A stretch of 8,247 nt of DNA from an uncultured Collinsella sp. (lineage in GTDB: Bacteria; Actinomycetota; Coriobacteriia; Coriobacteriales; Coriobacteriaceae): contig URAQ01000064.1 in the NCBI GenBank assembly GCA_900545875.1, positions 1-8,247 of the forward strand. The letters are read 5' to 3'. Shown piece after piece: positions 1-5,134 of this stretch; position 1 is the first letter of the stretch, and each line of letters begins with the position of its first letter. The notes under the pieces are model-generated. The model had not been told where the DNA came from, searched no databases, and saw only the letters and a list, made by a program, of their open reading frames with translations. The position numbers were made by a program, and so were the translations under genes.

Positions 1-447
1 GTGGCGGTCGTAGCCGGGAACCGGGCACAGGAACTTGACCTTCTTGCCGTCGTGCGCGGCCTCGTAAGCCTCCCAAGGGTCGCTACCACATGAGCCGCAA
101 CGCCAGAACATACCGGCGATATCGTGCTCGATCAGCAAACTCGACGAACCCAGCACGAGCGTCTGCTCAGCGGGGCAACCCAGGAACTCCCCCGCTAGCT
201 TGCGTGCCGAGGGAATGCCCTCAAAGCAGCCGTAGTTGGAACAGTCGACATTGCCGTCGTGCAGATCGGCATCGGCATTGAGGATATCGAGCATGGGTCG
301 AGAGATGTCCACCTGGGAGGGCGACGGCTTGCCGCGGGCCATGTCGAGCGCCAGGCCCTTGGCCTTGACCTCGGCGACCTCGGCTTTGAGCGCCTCGATG
401 GCGGCATCGAGTTCGGTGGTTTCCATCTTCTGGTAGATCGTCTGCAT
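1..447 (-). CDS. PLP-dependent aminotransferase, AspT-like (aspartate aminotransferase family), N-terminal part
   Basis: This is the first 149 codons of a cytoplasmic fold-type I aminotransferase; the reading frame runs off the left edge of the window. The visible protein carries the family's N-terminal signature LDMARGKPSPSQVDIS (about residues 29-44), then CSNYGCFEGIPSARKL, GSSSL and KVKFLCPVPGYDRH at the end. The RGKPS, NYG..GIP and FLCPVPGYDRH blocks are typical of the AspT-type aspartate aminotransferases (Asp_aminotransf family), which transfer the amino group between aspartate and 2-oxoglutarate. The PLP-binding lysine lies outside the window, so catalytic competence cannot be judged. 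The ATG at 447-445 was chosen because AAAGG (456-460) sits 8 nt upstream; an in-frame ATG seven codons later has no good ribosome site. It is divergent from the small gene at 597. The family call is sound; the exact substrate is inferred. Confidence 0.85.
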   Translation of the reverse strand, partial: MQTIYQKMETTELDAAIEALKAEVAEVKAKGLALDMARGKPSPSQVDISRPMLDILNADADLHDGNVDCSNYGCFEGIPSARKLAGEFLGCPAEQTLVLGSSSLLIEHDIAGMFWRCGSCGSDPWEAYEAAHDGKKVKFLCPVPGYDRH

Positions 448-471
448 GGGTGCGACCTTTCACGAAGCGGT

Positions 472-514
472 ACGTTGCAACTCTTCTAAGTATAGACCGC
501 CACCGTCGCAACGT
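472..514. promoter_or_regulatory. Candidate promoter region of the aminotransferase gene with flanking inverted repeat
   Basis: On the minus strand a TATACT hexamer (489-494) could be the -10 box of the aminotransferase gene, giving a leader of roughly 35 nt. No convincing -35 box is seen. The hexamer is flanked by a 7-bp inverted repeat, ACGTTGC at 472-478 and GCAACGT at 508-514. The left arm overlaps the small palindrome GTTGCAAC. Such a placement would suit a repressor site, but this is inference from position only. Confidence 0.3.
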
Positions 515-596
515 TATGAAGCCGTGATAGATTAAGTCCATCGCAATGAATTACGAATCGCCGCGCATGCCGGCATGAAGCGCCCAAGGAGGCACT

Positions 597-851
597 ATGG
601 AGTACGGATCGTTCCAGGCCGAGGAATTCGGCGACCTTCAGCGCCTGGTCGACGGACTGCTTTACGACCGCCACGCCATCGACCGCCTGGATCTGATCGT
701 ACAGGCCGAAATCTTGGACCTGGCGCCCGATCTCATGGAAATCGTGAACCTGCTACCGCCCGGCTATTACGACCGCCAGTCACTTTGCGACCAGCTCAAC
801 TCCGCCTTGGCCGCCCACGGCTGGGGCGCCGTCTACGGCACCGTGGAATAA
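597..851 (+). CDS. Small acidic protein of unknown function (84 aa)
   Basis: This 84-residue protein starts at the ATG at 597, 4 nt after a strong AAGGAGG Shine-Dalgarno (586-592), and ends with TAA at 849-851. I do not recognise a named family. The sequence is acidic (about 15 Asp/Glu against 4 Arg) and has no lysine. Residues 9-50 (EEFGDLQRLVDGLL and the following ILDLAPDLMEIVNLL) look amphipathic and helical. A PPGYYDRQSLCDQLNSAL segment follows, with a Gly/Trp-containing tail (HGWGAVYG). There is no signal peptide and no membrane segment, so it is probably cytoplasmic. It is transcribed away from the aminotransferase and is followed by hairpins that could terminate it. The strong ribosome site and the compact, low-complexity-free protein argue for a real gene; its role is unknown. 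Confidence 0.75.
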   Translation: MEYGSFQAEEFGDLQRLVDGLLYDRHAIDRLDLIVQAEILDLAPDLMEIVNLLPPGYYDRQSLCDQLNSALAAHGWGAVYGTVE

Positions 852-895
852 CCTAGTCATTGGGGCCTGTGGTCAAAAAATAGCAAATATGAGTA

Positions 896-916
896 CTGTT
901 ACTTTTTTAGTAACAG
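896..916. repeat. 8-bp perfect hairpin with T5 loop
   Basis: CTGTTACT (896-903) pairs with AGTAACAG (909-916) around a five-T loop. It sits about 45 nt after the stop codon of the 84-aa gene. There is no U-run after the stem, so it is not a classical terminator. It lies just inside the left end of the possible repeat element. Confidence 0.5.
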
Positions 917-929
917 CGATTTTGAATTA

Positions 930-951
930 AAAAGGCCAGTCTTGGCCTTTT
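930..951 (+). terminator. Rho-independent terminator, possibly bidirectional, downstream of the 84-aa gene
   Basis: AAAAGGCCA (930-938) and TGGCCTTTT (943-951) form a 9-bp perfect stem with a GTCT loop. The stem ends in TTTT on the plus strand and is followed by a T-rich stretch on the minus strand, so it could work in both directions. It lies about 80 nt after the stop of the plus-strand gene. Confidence 0.6.
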
Positions 952-1053
952 GTGTCCGGTTTTGGAAGGATACATCGGCATTTTTCGTCCAGCCACGCAA
1001 TCGTTAATGCACAGACAGAATAGATTTGTACATTATTTTTCGCGCCTAAAATG

Positions 1054-1092
1054 AAACGCCGTTTGTGACAGTACTCACAAACGGCGTTTTTT
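1054..1092 (+). terminator. Strong hairpin terminator between convergent genes
   Basis: A 15-bp perfect stem (AAACGCCGTTTGTGA at 1054-1068 with 1075-1089) closes a 6-nt loop, CAGTAC. On the plus strand the stem runs into six T residues (1087-1092). On the minus strand it is followed by TTTCATTTTA, so it may also end nhaA transcripts about 95 nt past that stop codon. Confidence 0.75.
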
Positions 1093-1182
1093 GGCCACTG
1101 GGGTGTCCGGCAGGTGGCAAGTACCACTCAAAACCGCGTTTTACACGCGCTCGAGCAGGCTCTGGCGTCTGTTTCTACGCGC

Positions 1183-2541
1183 CTACTCGTTCTTGGGCGC
1201 GGGGTGCTTGCAGATCACACTCATGTAGATCATGCCAAGTACGGCCGCGGTGACAGAGCCGGCGAGAATAGCGGCCTTGGCGGCCAGAACCTCAAACTGG
1301 GCCGTCGGGAAGGCGAGGCCGCTGATGAGAATCGACATGGTAAAGCCGATGCCGCCCAGAATGCCCACACCGGCAATCATGTGCCAGTTGACATTGCGCG
1401 GCAGCTCGCAGGCCCTAAGCTTAACCAGGGCAAACGTCATGCCAAAGATGCCGATCGGCTTGCCCAGCAGCATGCCAAAGTACACGCCGAGCGTCACCGG
1501 GTCGGTGAGCAGCGTGCTCATGTCCACGCCCACTAGGCGAACCTGCGCGTTCACGAACGCAAAGATCGGCAGGATCACAAAGTTGACCGGCGTGGAAATC
1601 AGACGCTCCATGCGGATGAGCGGCGGGGTCACGCGGTGCATGACGCGCTCGACCTTGGTGGTCGAGACGGTAAAGTCATGCTGGCCCAGGATGTGCGCCT
1701 CGTCGTCGTAGCGGTCGTCGAGCAACGGCAGGCACTCGCCCAGCCAGTCGGTCAGACTATCGAGCTTGACGCCGCACTTGGCCGGGATGGTAAAGGCCAA
1801 GATGACGCCAGCAAGCGTGGCATGCACGCCGCTCTTGAACATGCAGAACCACAACAGCAGACCCAGTACCGAATACGGGGCAAGGCGGTAATGCTGCGTC
1901 TTGTTGAGCCACACGAGCGCGCAGGTCACAAGCGCGGCGGCGCCCAACCAAAACGGATTGGGGCTCTGACCGTAGAAAATGGCGATGGCGGCGATGGAGA
2001 TGAGGTCGTCGGCGATGGCGAGCGTCGAGAAGAACACGCGCACGCCGTTGGGCACGCGATTGCCCAAAAGCGACAGCACGCCCAGCGCAAAGGCAATATC
2101 GGTTGCCATGGGAATGGCCCAGCCGTTGTGCGCGCCGGCATGGTTAAAGATCAGGTAGATGCAGGCGGGAACGACGACGCCGCCCACGGCTGCCAGCATG
2201 GGAAGCATGGCCTGACGCGGGTTTTTGAGCTCGCCGACCGTCATCTCGTACTTAAGCTCAATGCCCACCAACAAAAAGAAAATCGCCATGAGGAAGTCGT
2301 TGACGAAAAGCTCAACGGTGAGACCAGCCGTAAGGTTGCCCAGACCCACATACAGCGGGGTCTCCAAAAAGTGATGGATGGCCTCGTAGGCATCGGTATT
2401 GGCGCAAATGACGGCGGCGATGGCGGCAATCACCATGACCGCGGCGGAAATCGTGCCGTTCTCGGCGATGCGCTCCCAAATGTCGTGACGTTCAAAGCGC
2501 TTGCGCTCACGAACGTTGAACAGCTGCTCAGTTGCTGCCAT
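1183..2541 (-). CDS. nhaA: Na+/H+ antiporter NhaA
   Basis: This 452-residue inner-membrane protein exchanges external H+ for internal Na+ or Li+ and protects against sodium and alkaline stress. The family core is clear: ATDIAFALGVLSLLGNRVP (about 146-164) holds Asp148, ADDL holds the Asp178-Asp179 pair matching E. coli D163/D164, and GKPIGIF (360-366) holds the family lysine. VELFVNDFLMAIFFLLVGIELK (76-97), SGVHATLAGVILAF and GGIGFTMSILI are also typical. About 11-12 hydrophobic segments are seen. At 452 aa it is longer than E. coli NhaA (388). Most of the excess is a polar loop at about 254-317, between HATLAG and the ILPIFAFVNA segment, carrying an acidic patch (LLDDRYDDEAH). The start is set by AAAGGAG (2548-2554) 6 nt before the ATG; the stop is TAG. 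It appears monocistronic. Confidence 0.95.
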   Translation of the reverse strand: MAATEQLFNVRERKRFERHDIWERIAENGTISAAVMVIAAIAAVICANTDAYEAIHHFLETPLYVGLGNLTAGLTVELFVNDFLMAIFFLLVGIELKYEMTVGELKNPRQAMLPMLAAVGGVVVPACIYLIFNHAGAHNGWAIPMATDIAFALGVLSLLGNRVPNGVRVFFSTLAIADDLISIAAIAIFYGQSPNPFWLGAAALVTCALVWLNKTQHYRLAPYSVLGLLLWFCMFKSGVHATLAGVILAFTIPAKCGVKLDSLTDWLGECLPLLDDRYDDEAHILGQHDFTVSTTKVERVMHRVTPPLIRMERLISTPVNFVILPIFAFVNAQVRLVGVDMSTLLTDPVTLGVYFGMLLGKPIGIFGMTFALVKLRACELPRNVNWHMIAGVGILGGIGFTMSILISGLAFPTAQFEVLAAKAAILAGSVTAAVLGMIYMSVICKHPAPKNE

Positions 2542-2555
2542 GGGCGGCTCCTTTC

Positions 2556-2571
2556 ACGGGAAAGTTCCCGT
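2556..2571. promoter_or_regulatory. Palindrome in the nhaA leader, next to its ribosome site
   Basis: ACGGGAA (2556-2562) and TTCCCGT (2565-2571) form an inverted repeat with a 2-nt centre. It abuts the nhaA Shine-Dalgarno (2548-2554) on the minus strand. As RNA it would fold with a 4-nt loop; as DNA it could be a protein site. No confident nhaA promoter hexamers were found in the rest of 2572-2748. Confidence 0.35.
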
Positions 2572-2749
2572 CTTAAAAAAGCACGGCCCGCCCAAGTGGC
2601 GGCGCCGCGCTCTAACGTATTACGCTTGCATCTAGCCTACCCTGCACGACAAGCACGCAGGCGTGGCCGAAAAGCGGAACCACAGGTTGAACATTATTTG
2701 CTCAACGGCACGGGCACACCTGTCCGAGAGACGACGCGGCGCCGTGCAC

Positions 2750-2789
2750 AAAAAACGACCGGAGCGCGGGGCGTCCGCGATCCGGTCGT
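2750..2789 (-). terminator. Rho-independent terminator of ppaC
   Basis: On the minus strand ACGACCGGA (2781-2789) pairs with TCCGGTCGT (2755-2763), enclosing a GC-rich loop in which GCG and CGC can pair further. The stem is followed directly by a run of T (2750-2755). It begins about 20 nt after the ppaC stop codon, the usual place and orientation for an intrinsic terminator. Confidence 0.85.
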
Positions 2790-2808
2790 GGCGTTCGGTC
2801 AACTAAAC

Positions 2809-3732
2809 CTAGCAGGCGGCCATGATGGGGGCAGCGACCTGCTTCTTACGAGAGAGGACGCCCGGCATCCAGACGCCGTCGTGCTCGTCGGCAATGCCCA
2901 GGCCCTTCTGAGCAGCCTCGGTCTCGCCCTCGAGCAGGACCTGCGAGCCCTCCTCCATGATGTCGGTGATGCACAGGACAATGCCGTCGGCACCCTTCTC
3001 GGCGGCGTAGGCGCGCATGGCCTCGCGAATCTCGTCGATCATGCCGAGTGCACGGGTCTTGTCGACGGTCTCGTACTGGCCGATGAGCAGCTTCTTGCCA
3101 GCGGGCTCGAACATCTTAATGTCGTTGCCGACCATCTCGGCTGCGGTGAAGGAGCCGGACGGACGGGTGAGGAAGACCTTCATGCCAAACTTAACCGGAT
3201 CGACACCCACCTGCTCGCCGAGCTTGGCGGCGACGGCGCGGTCGACATCAGTGGTGGTGGGGCTCTTGAGCATGAGCGTGTCGGTCATCATGGCCGAGAG
3301 CAGCAGCTTGGCCTGGACGTCGGAAAGCTCAACGCCGAGCACGCCGGCGAGCTTGGTGACGATGGTGCAGCTGGAGCCCCAGGGCAGGCAGATGTAGTGC
3401 AGCGGGCCGGCGGTCTCGAAGTCGCCGATGCGGTGATGATCGACAACACCAAAGACCGTGGCGTCCTTAAGGCCGGCGACGGACTGGGCAGACTCGTTGT
3501 GGTCAGTGAGGACGACGAGCTGACCGGCCTCGACGGAATCAATCACGCGGGGCTCGGCAATGCCGGCGTCGGCGAGCAACTTGGCGGACTCGGCCGGAAG
3601 CTGACCAAGGGCGCAGGCCTCGTAGGTGTTGCCGGCATACTCAACCTGGTTAAGCAGCTGGGACAGGACGACGGCGCTCATGATGGCGTCGTTATCGGGG
3701 TTCTGGTGACCAAAGACAAGAACGTTTGCCAT
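2809..3732 (-). CDS. ppaC: Family II (manganese-dependent) inorganic pyrophosphatase
   Basis: This 307-residue cytoplasmic enzyme hydrolyses pyrophosphate to two phosphates, pulling biosynthetic reactions forward. It is a DHH-superfamily protein of normal length (about 309). Metal-site motifs are all present: GHQNPDND (8-15; His9, Asp13, Asp15), TDHNE (Asp77), VVDHHR (Asp98-His99-His100) and MMTD (Asp151). The C-terminal DHHA2 domain ends in SRKKQ (294-298), the phosphate-binding signature of family II enzymes. No CBS regulatory domains are inserted between the motifs, so it is the simple form. The start is fixed by GGAGG 6 nt before the ATG; the stop is TAG at 2811-2809. A TACCAT hexamer (minus strand, 3771-3776) could be its -10 box, but no clear -35 is visible. 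It appears monocistronic: a terminator follows and a gap of about 165 bp separates it from the upstream kinase gene. Confidence 0.96.
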   Translation of the reverse strand: MANVLVFGHQNPDNDAIMSAVVLSQLLNQVEYAGNTYEACALGQLPAESAKLLADAGIAEPRVIDSVEAGQLVVLTDHNESAQSVAGLKDATVFGVVDHHRIGDFETAGPLHYICLPWGSSCTIVTKLAGVLGVELSDVQAKLLLSAMMTDTLMLKSPTTTDVDRAVAAKLGEQVGVDPVKFGMKVFLTRPSGSFTAAEMVGNDIKMFEPAGKKLLIGQYETVDKTRALGMIDEIREAMRAYAAEKGADGIVLCITDIMEEGSQVLLEGETEAAQKGLGIADEHDGVWMPGVLSRKKQVAAPIMAAC

Positions 3733-3824
3733 GGATATCCTCCACTTGATATGTGTACTTGGACGTAGCTATGGTAGCACGCCGATGCCGAGCCTTCGCA
3801 GACGGAAGGGCCACGGCATATTTT

Positions 3825-3897
3825 GGGGCAGGCATGGAGGCCAAGGCTGTCCCTTTTGCACCATGTTGGTGCAAAGTAACCTGCCCCCCTTGCACCA
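3825..3897. repeat. Nested inverted and direct repeats between the ROK kinase gene and ppaC
   Basis: An inner perfect palindrome, TTTGCACCA (3855-3863) and TGGTGCAAA (3867-3875) around TGT, is enclosed by an outer 8-bp pair, GGGGCAGG (3825-3832) and CCTGCCCC (3880-3887). In addition, 3847-3863 and 3881-3897 are direct copies matching at 14 of 17 positions (CTGTCCCTTTTGCACCA in the first). No U-run follows the inner hairpin on either strand, so it is not a standard terminator, although it lies just past the kinase stop codon on the minus strand. It could be a protein-binding site, a leader structure for ppaC or a dispersed repeat. Confidence 0.45.
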
Positions 3898-3898
3898 G

Positions 3899-4852
3899 CT
3901 ATTTACCGGCAGCGCGCAGGGCTACGTAGGCGGCACCGATGATGCCGGCGTCGTTTCCGAGCGAAGCGACCTTGATGGGCGTCTCGCGCGAGGCAGAAAG
4001 CGCGTACTGCTTAAAGTGCTCGCGGACCTTGTCGAGGTAGACATCGGCCGAGGCGGATGCGCCGCCGCCGATGAGGAACATCTCGGGATCGACCACGTTG
4101 GCAATAAGCGCCAGGGCGCGACCGAGATAGTCGGCCATGGTATCGGCCGCGGCCAGCGCGAGCTTGTCGCCCTCGCGGCAGGCCTGGAACACGTCCTTGG
4201 AATCGGAGGGACCGGTGAGCTCGATGGGCTCGACGCCTGCCTTCTTGCACTCGGCAAGGTAGTTGCTCACCACGCCGGTGGCGCTGGAATACTGCTCCAG
4301 GTGGCCATGGCCACCGCAGCCGCAGGTGCGCTCTTCAGCCGGGTTCAGGCACATGTGGCCAATCTCGCCGCCGGCGCCCACAACGCCCGATACCACGTCG
4401 CCGTTAACGATAACGCCGCCGCCCACGCCGGTACCGATGGTGACCATCACGACGTTCTGCACGCCCTTGGCAGAACCGAGCCAGGCCTCGCCCATGGCAG
4501 CGGCGTTGGCATCGTTCTCATACTTAACGACCGCGTCGGGGCAGTGCTTTTGAATGGCGATCCTCAGCTCGGGCAGGTTAATGGCAATGTTGGCCTTAAC
4601 CTTGGCATCGCCCGATGCCGGGATGGGGCACGGAACGGCCAGGCCAATGCCTGCCACAAAGGCACGCGGAATCTGCGCCTTGGCGACCACCTGGTCGATA
4701 GCCTCGGTCACCGCGGCAAAGCCCGCAGCGTCAACGATGGGAGGCGTAGGCACACTGGCCTTGGCCAGCAGGTTACCGTCCTCGTCGAACAGTCCTTCCT
4801 TAACCGAAGTGCCGCCGACGTCAATGCCGATGTAGTATTGCTTAGGTTCCAT
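3899..4852 (-). CDS. ROK-family sugar kinase, probable glucokinase
   Basis: This 317-residue cytoplasmic kinase most likely phosphorylates glucose with ATP to glucose-6-phosphate. The N-terminal phosphate-binding loop is IGIDVGGTSVKEGLF (8-22), the catalytic Asp114 sits in ENDANAAAMGEAWLG, and GTGVGGG (140-146) is the second nucleotide-site block. The ROK zinc motif is present as EIGHM (163-167) followed by CGCGGHGHLE (177-186). The third cysteine of the usual CxCGxxGCxE is a histidine (His184). LIGGGASAS (260-268) is the C-terminal adenosine-site block. There is no N-terminal helix-turn-helix, so it is a kinase and not a ROK repressor. The ATG at 4852 is preferred because AAAGGTGG lies 6 nt upstream; an open extension of 22 codons has no ribosome site. 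It is divergent from gntR. A mannokinase, fructokinase or N-acetylhexosamine kinase role cannot be excluded. Confidence 0.85.
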   Translation of the reverse strand: MEPKQYYIGIDVGGTSVKEGLFDEDGNLLAKASVPTPPIVDAAGFAAVTEAIDQVVAKAQIPRAFVAGIGLAVPCPIPASGDAKVKANIAINLPELRIAIQKHCPDAVVKYENDANAAAMGEAWLGSAKGVQNVVMVTIGTGVGGGVIVNGDVVSGVVGAGGEIGHMCLNPAEERTCGCGGHGHLEQYSSATGVVSNYLAECKKAGVEPIELTGPSDSKDVFQACREGDKLALAAADTMADYLGRALALIANVVDPEMFLIGGGASASADVYLDKVREHFKQYALSASRETPIKVASLGNDAGIIGAAYVALRAAGK

Positions 4853-4906
4853 GGGAGCCCACCTTTCTCGTTTAAACATTGCCTGTATGGTACCGCTCCC
4901 AAGGCA

Positions 4907-4947
4907 AAAACCTACCAAAAAGGGACAGGTTTGTTTTGGCAGGTTTT
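4907..4947 (-). repeat. 14-bp inverted repeat in the kinase leader: attenuator-like hairpin or dispersed repeat
   Basis: AAAACCTACCAAAA (4907-4920) and TTTTGGCAGGTTTT (4934-4947) are inverted copies matching at 13 of 14 positions around a 13-nt loop. In minus-strand RNA, the sense of the kinase leader, the single mismatch becomes a G-U wobble, so the stem is continuous, and it ends in a run of U. In plus-strand RNA it would be an A-C mismatch. This favours a function in the kinase leader, such as partial termination. The loop carries GGGACAG, which is also found in the repeat at 3847-3857. Confidence 0.45.
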
Positions 4948-5000
4948 ATCTGGGAAAACGCGGATGACCGCTTAACACGACATTACTCAGATGTTTATCT

Positions 5001-5018
5001 AATTAGAGCGCTCTAATT
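5001..5018. promoter_or_regulatory. 18-bp perfect palindrome, candidate operator between the divergent kinase and gntR genes
   Basis: AATTAGAGCGCTCTAATT is its own reverse complement over all 18 bases. It overlaps a second palindrome, TCTAATTAGA (4998-5007), so TCTAATT occurs twice in direct orientation (4998-5004, 5012-5018). It lies about 50 bp upstream of the gntR -10 box and 150 bp upstream of the kinase start. Perfect symmetry and the location in a divergent promoter region next to a regulator gene are typical of an operator. The protein that binds it is not known; the adjacent GntR protein is the first candidate, and a LacI-type protein is an alternative because of the central CG. Confidence 0.6.
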
Positions 5019-5066
5019 TATATGCAAGGCGACTTTTAATTATATCTTTCTCGAACTTTTTCAATA

Positions 5067-5110
5067 TATAATAGGGATGCTTAGGTGTTAACTATACTTT
5101 CTTTTATACT
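5067..5110 (+). promoter_or_regulatory. AT-rich promoter zone for gntR
   Basis: A consensus -10 box, TATAAT (5067-5072), is followed by two further TATACT hexamers (5093-5098 and 5105-5110) before the ribosome site at 5124-5130. None has a good -35 at normal spacing. The stretch 4980-5110 is much richer in A+T than the genes on either side. At least one promoter reading into gntR is likely, but which hexamer is used cannot be told. Confidence 0.45.
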
Positions 5111-5134
5111 CAATCAGGTTGGAAAGGAGGTTCC

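Larger units (their letters stand above)
871..1096. repeat. Possible small non-coding repeat element with imperfect inverted ends
   Basis: The gene-free stretch 852-1182 (331 bp) contains a 226-bp block whose two ends are inverted copies. The 32 bases at 871-902 match the reverse complement of 1065-1096 at 23 of 32 positions without gaps. The match includes GG.CAAAAAA at the outer end and a shared TGAGTACTGT core (890-899 and 1068-1077). The block contains three hairpins (896-916, 930-951, 1054-1089) and is richer in A+T than the genes around it. It looks like a MITE-like or structured intergenic element, but the inverted ends could also be coincidental. No target-site duplication is obvious. 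The rest of the stretch (1097-1182) shows nothing I can assign. Confidence 0.35.

Noticed and set aside
927..1127. 66-codon minus-strand frame inside the intergenic repeat region
   Set aside because: It crosses the 15-bp terminator stem and part of another hairpin, has no Shine-Dalgarno, and its Cys-rich sequence matches nothing I know. If the region is a dispersed repeat, such a frame may be annotated repeatedly as a hypothetical protein.
1636..3768. Very long open frame on the plus strand (710 codons) opposite nhaA and ppaC
   Set aside because: It is the antisense shadow of two well-supported genes, made possible by GC-biased third positions. It is Gly/His/Asp-rich with no family motif and runs through the ppaC terminator and the nhaA leader.
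4853..4918. 22-codon N-terminal extension of the ROK kinase
   Set aside because: No ribosome site precedes the upstream ATG. The extension overlaps the leader hairpin and does not resemble family N-termini, while the internal ATG has a good Shine-Dalgarno.
3731..4975. 414-codon plus-strand frame opposite the ROK kinase
   Set aside because: It is an antisense shadow: no ribosome site, low-complexity Gly/Ala/His composition, and all ROK motifs read on the other strand.
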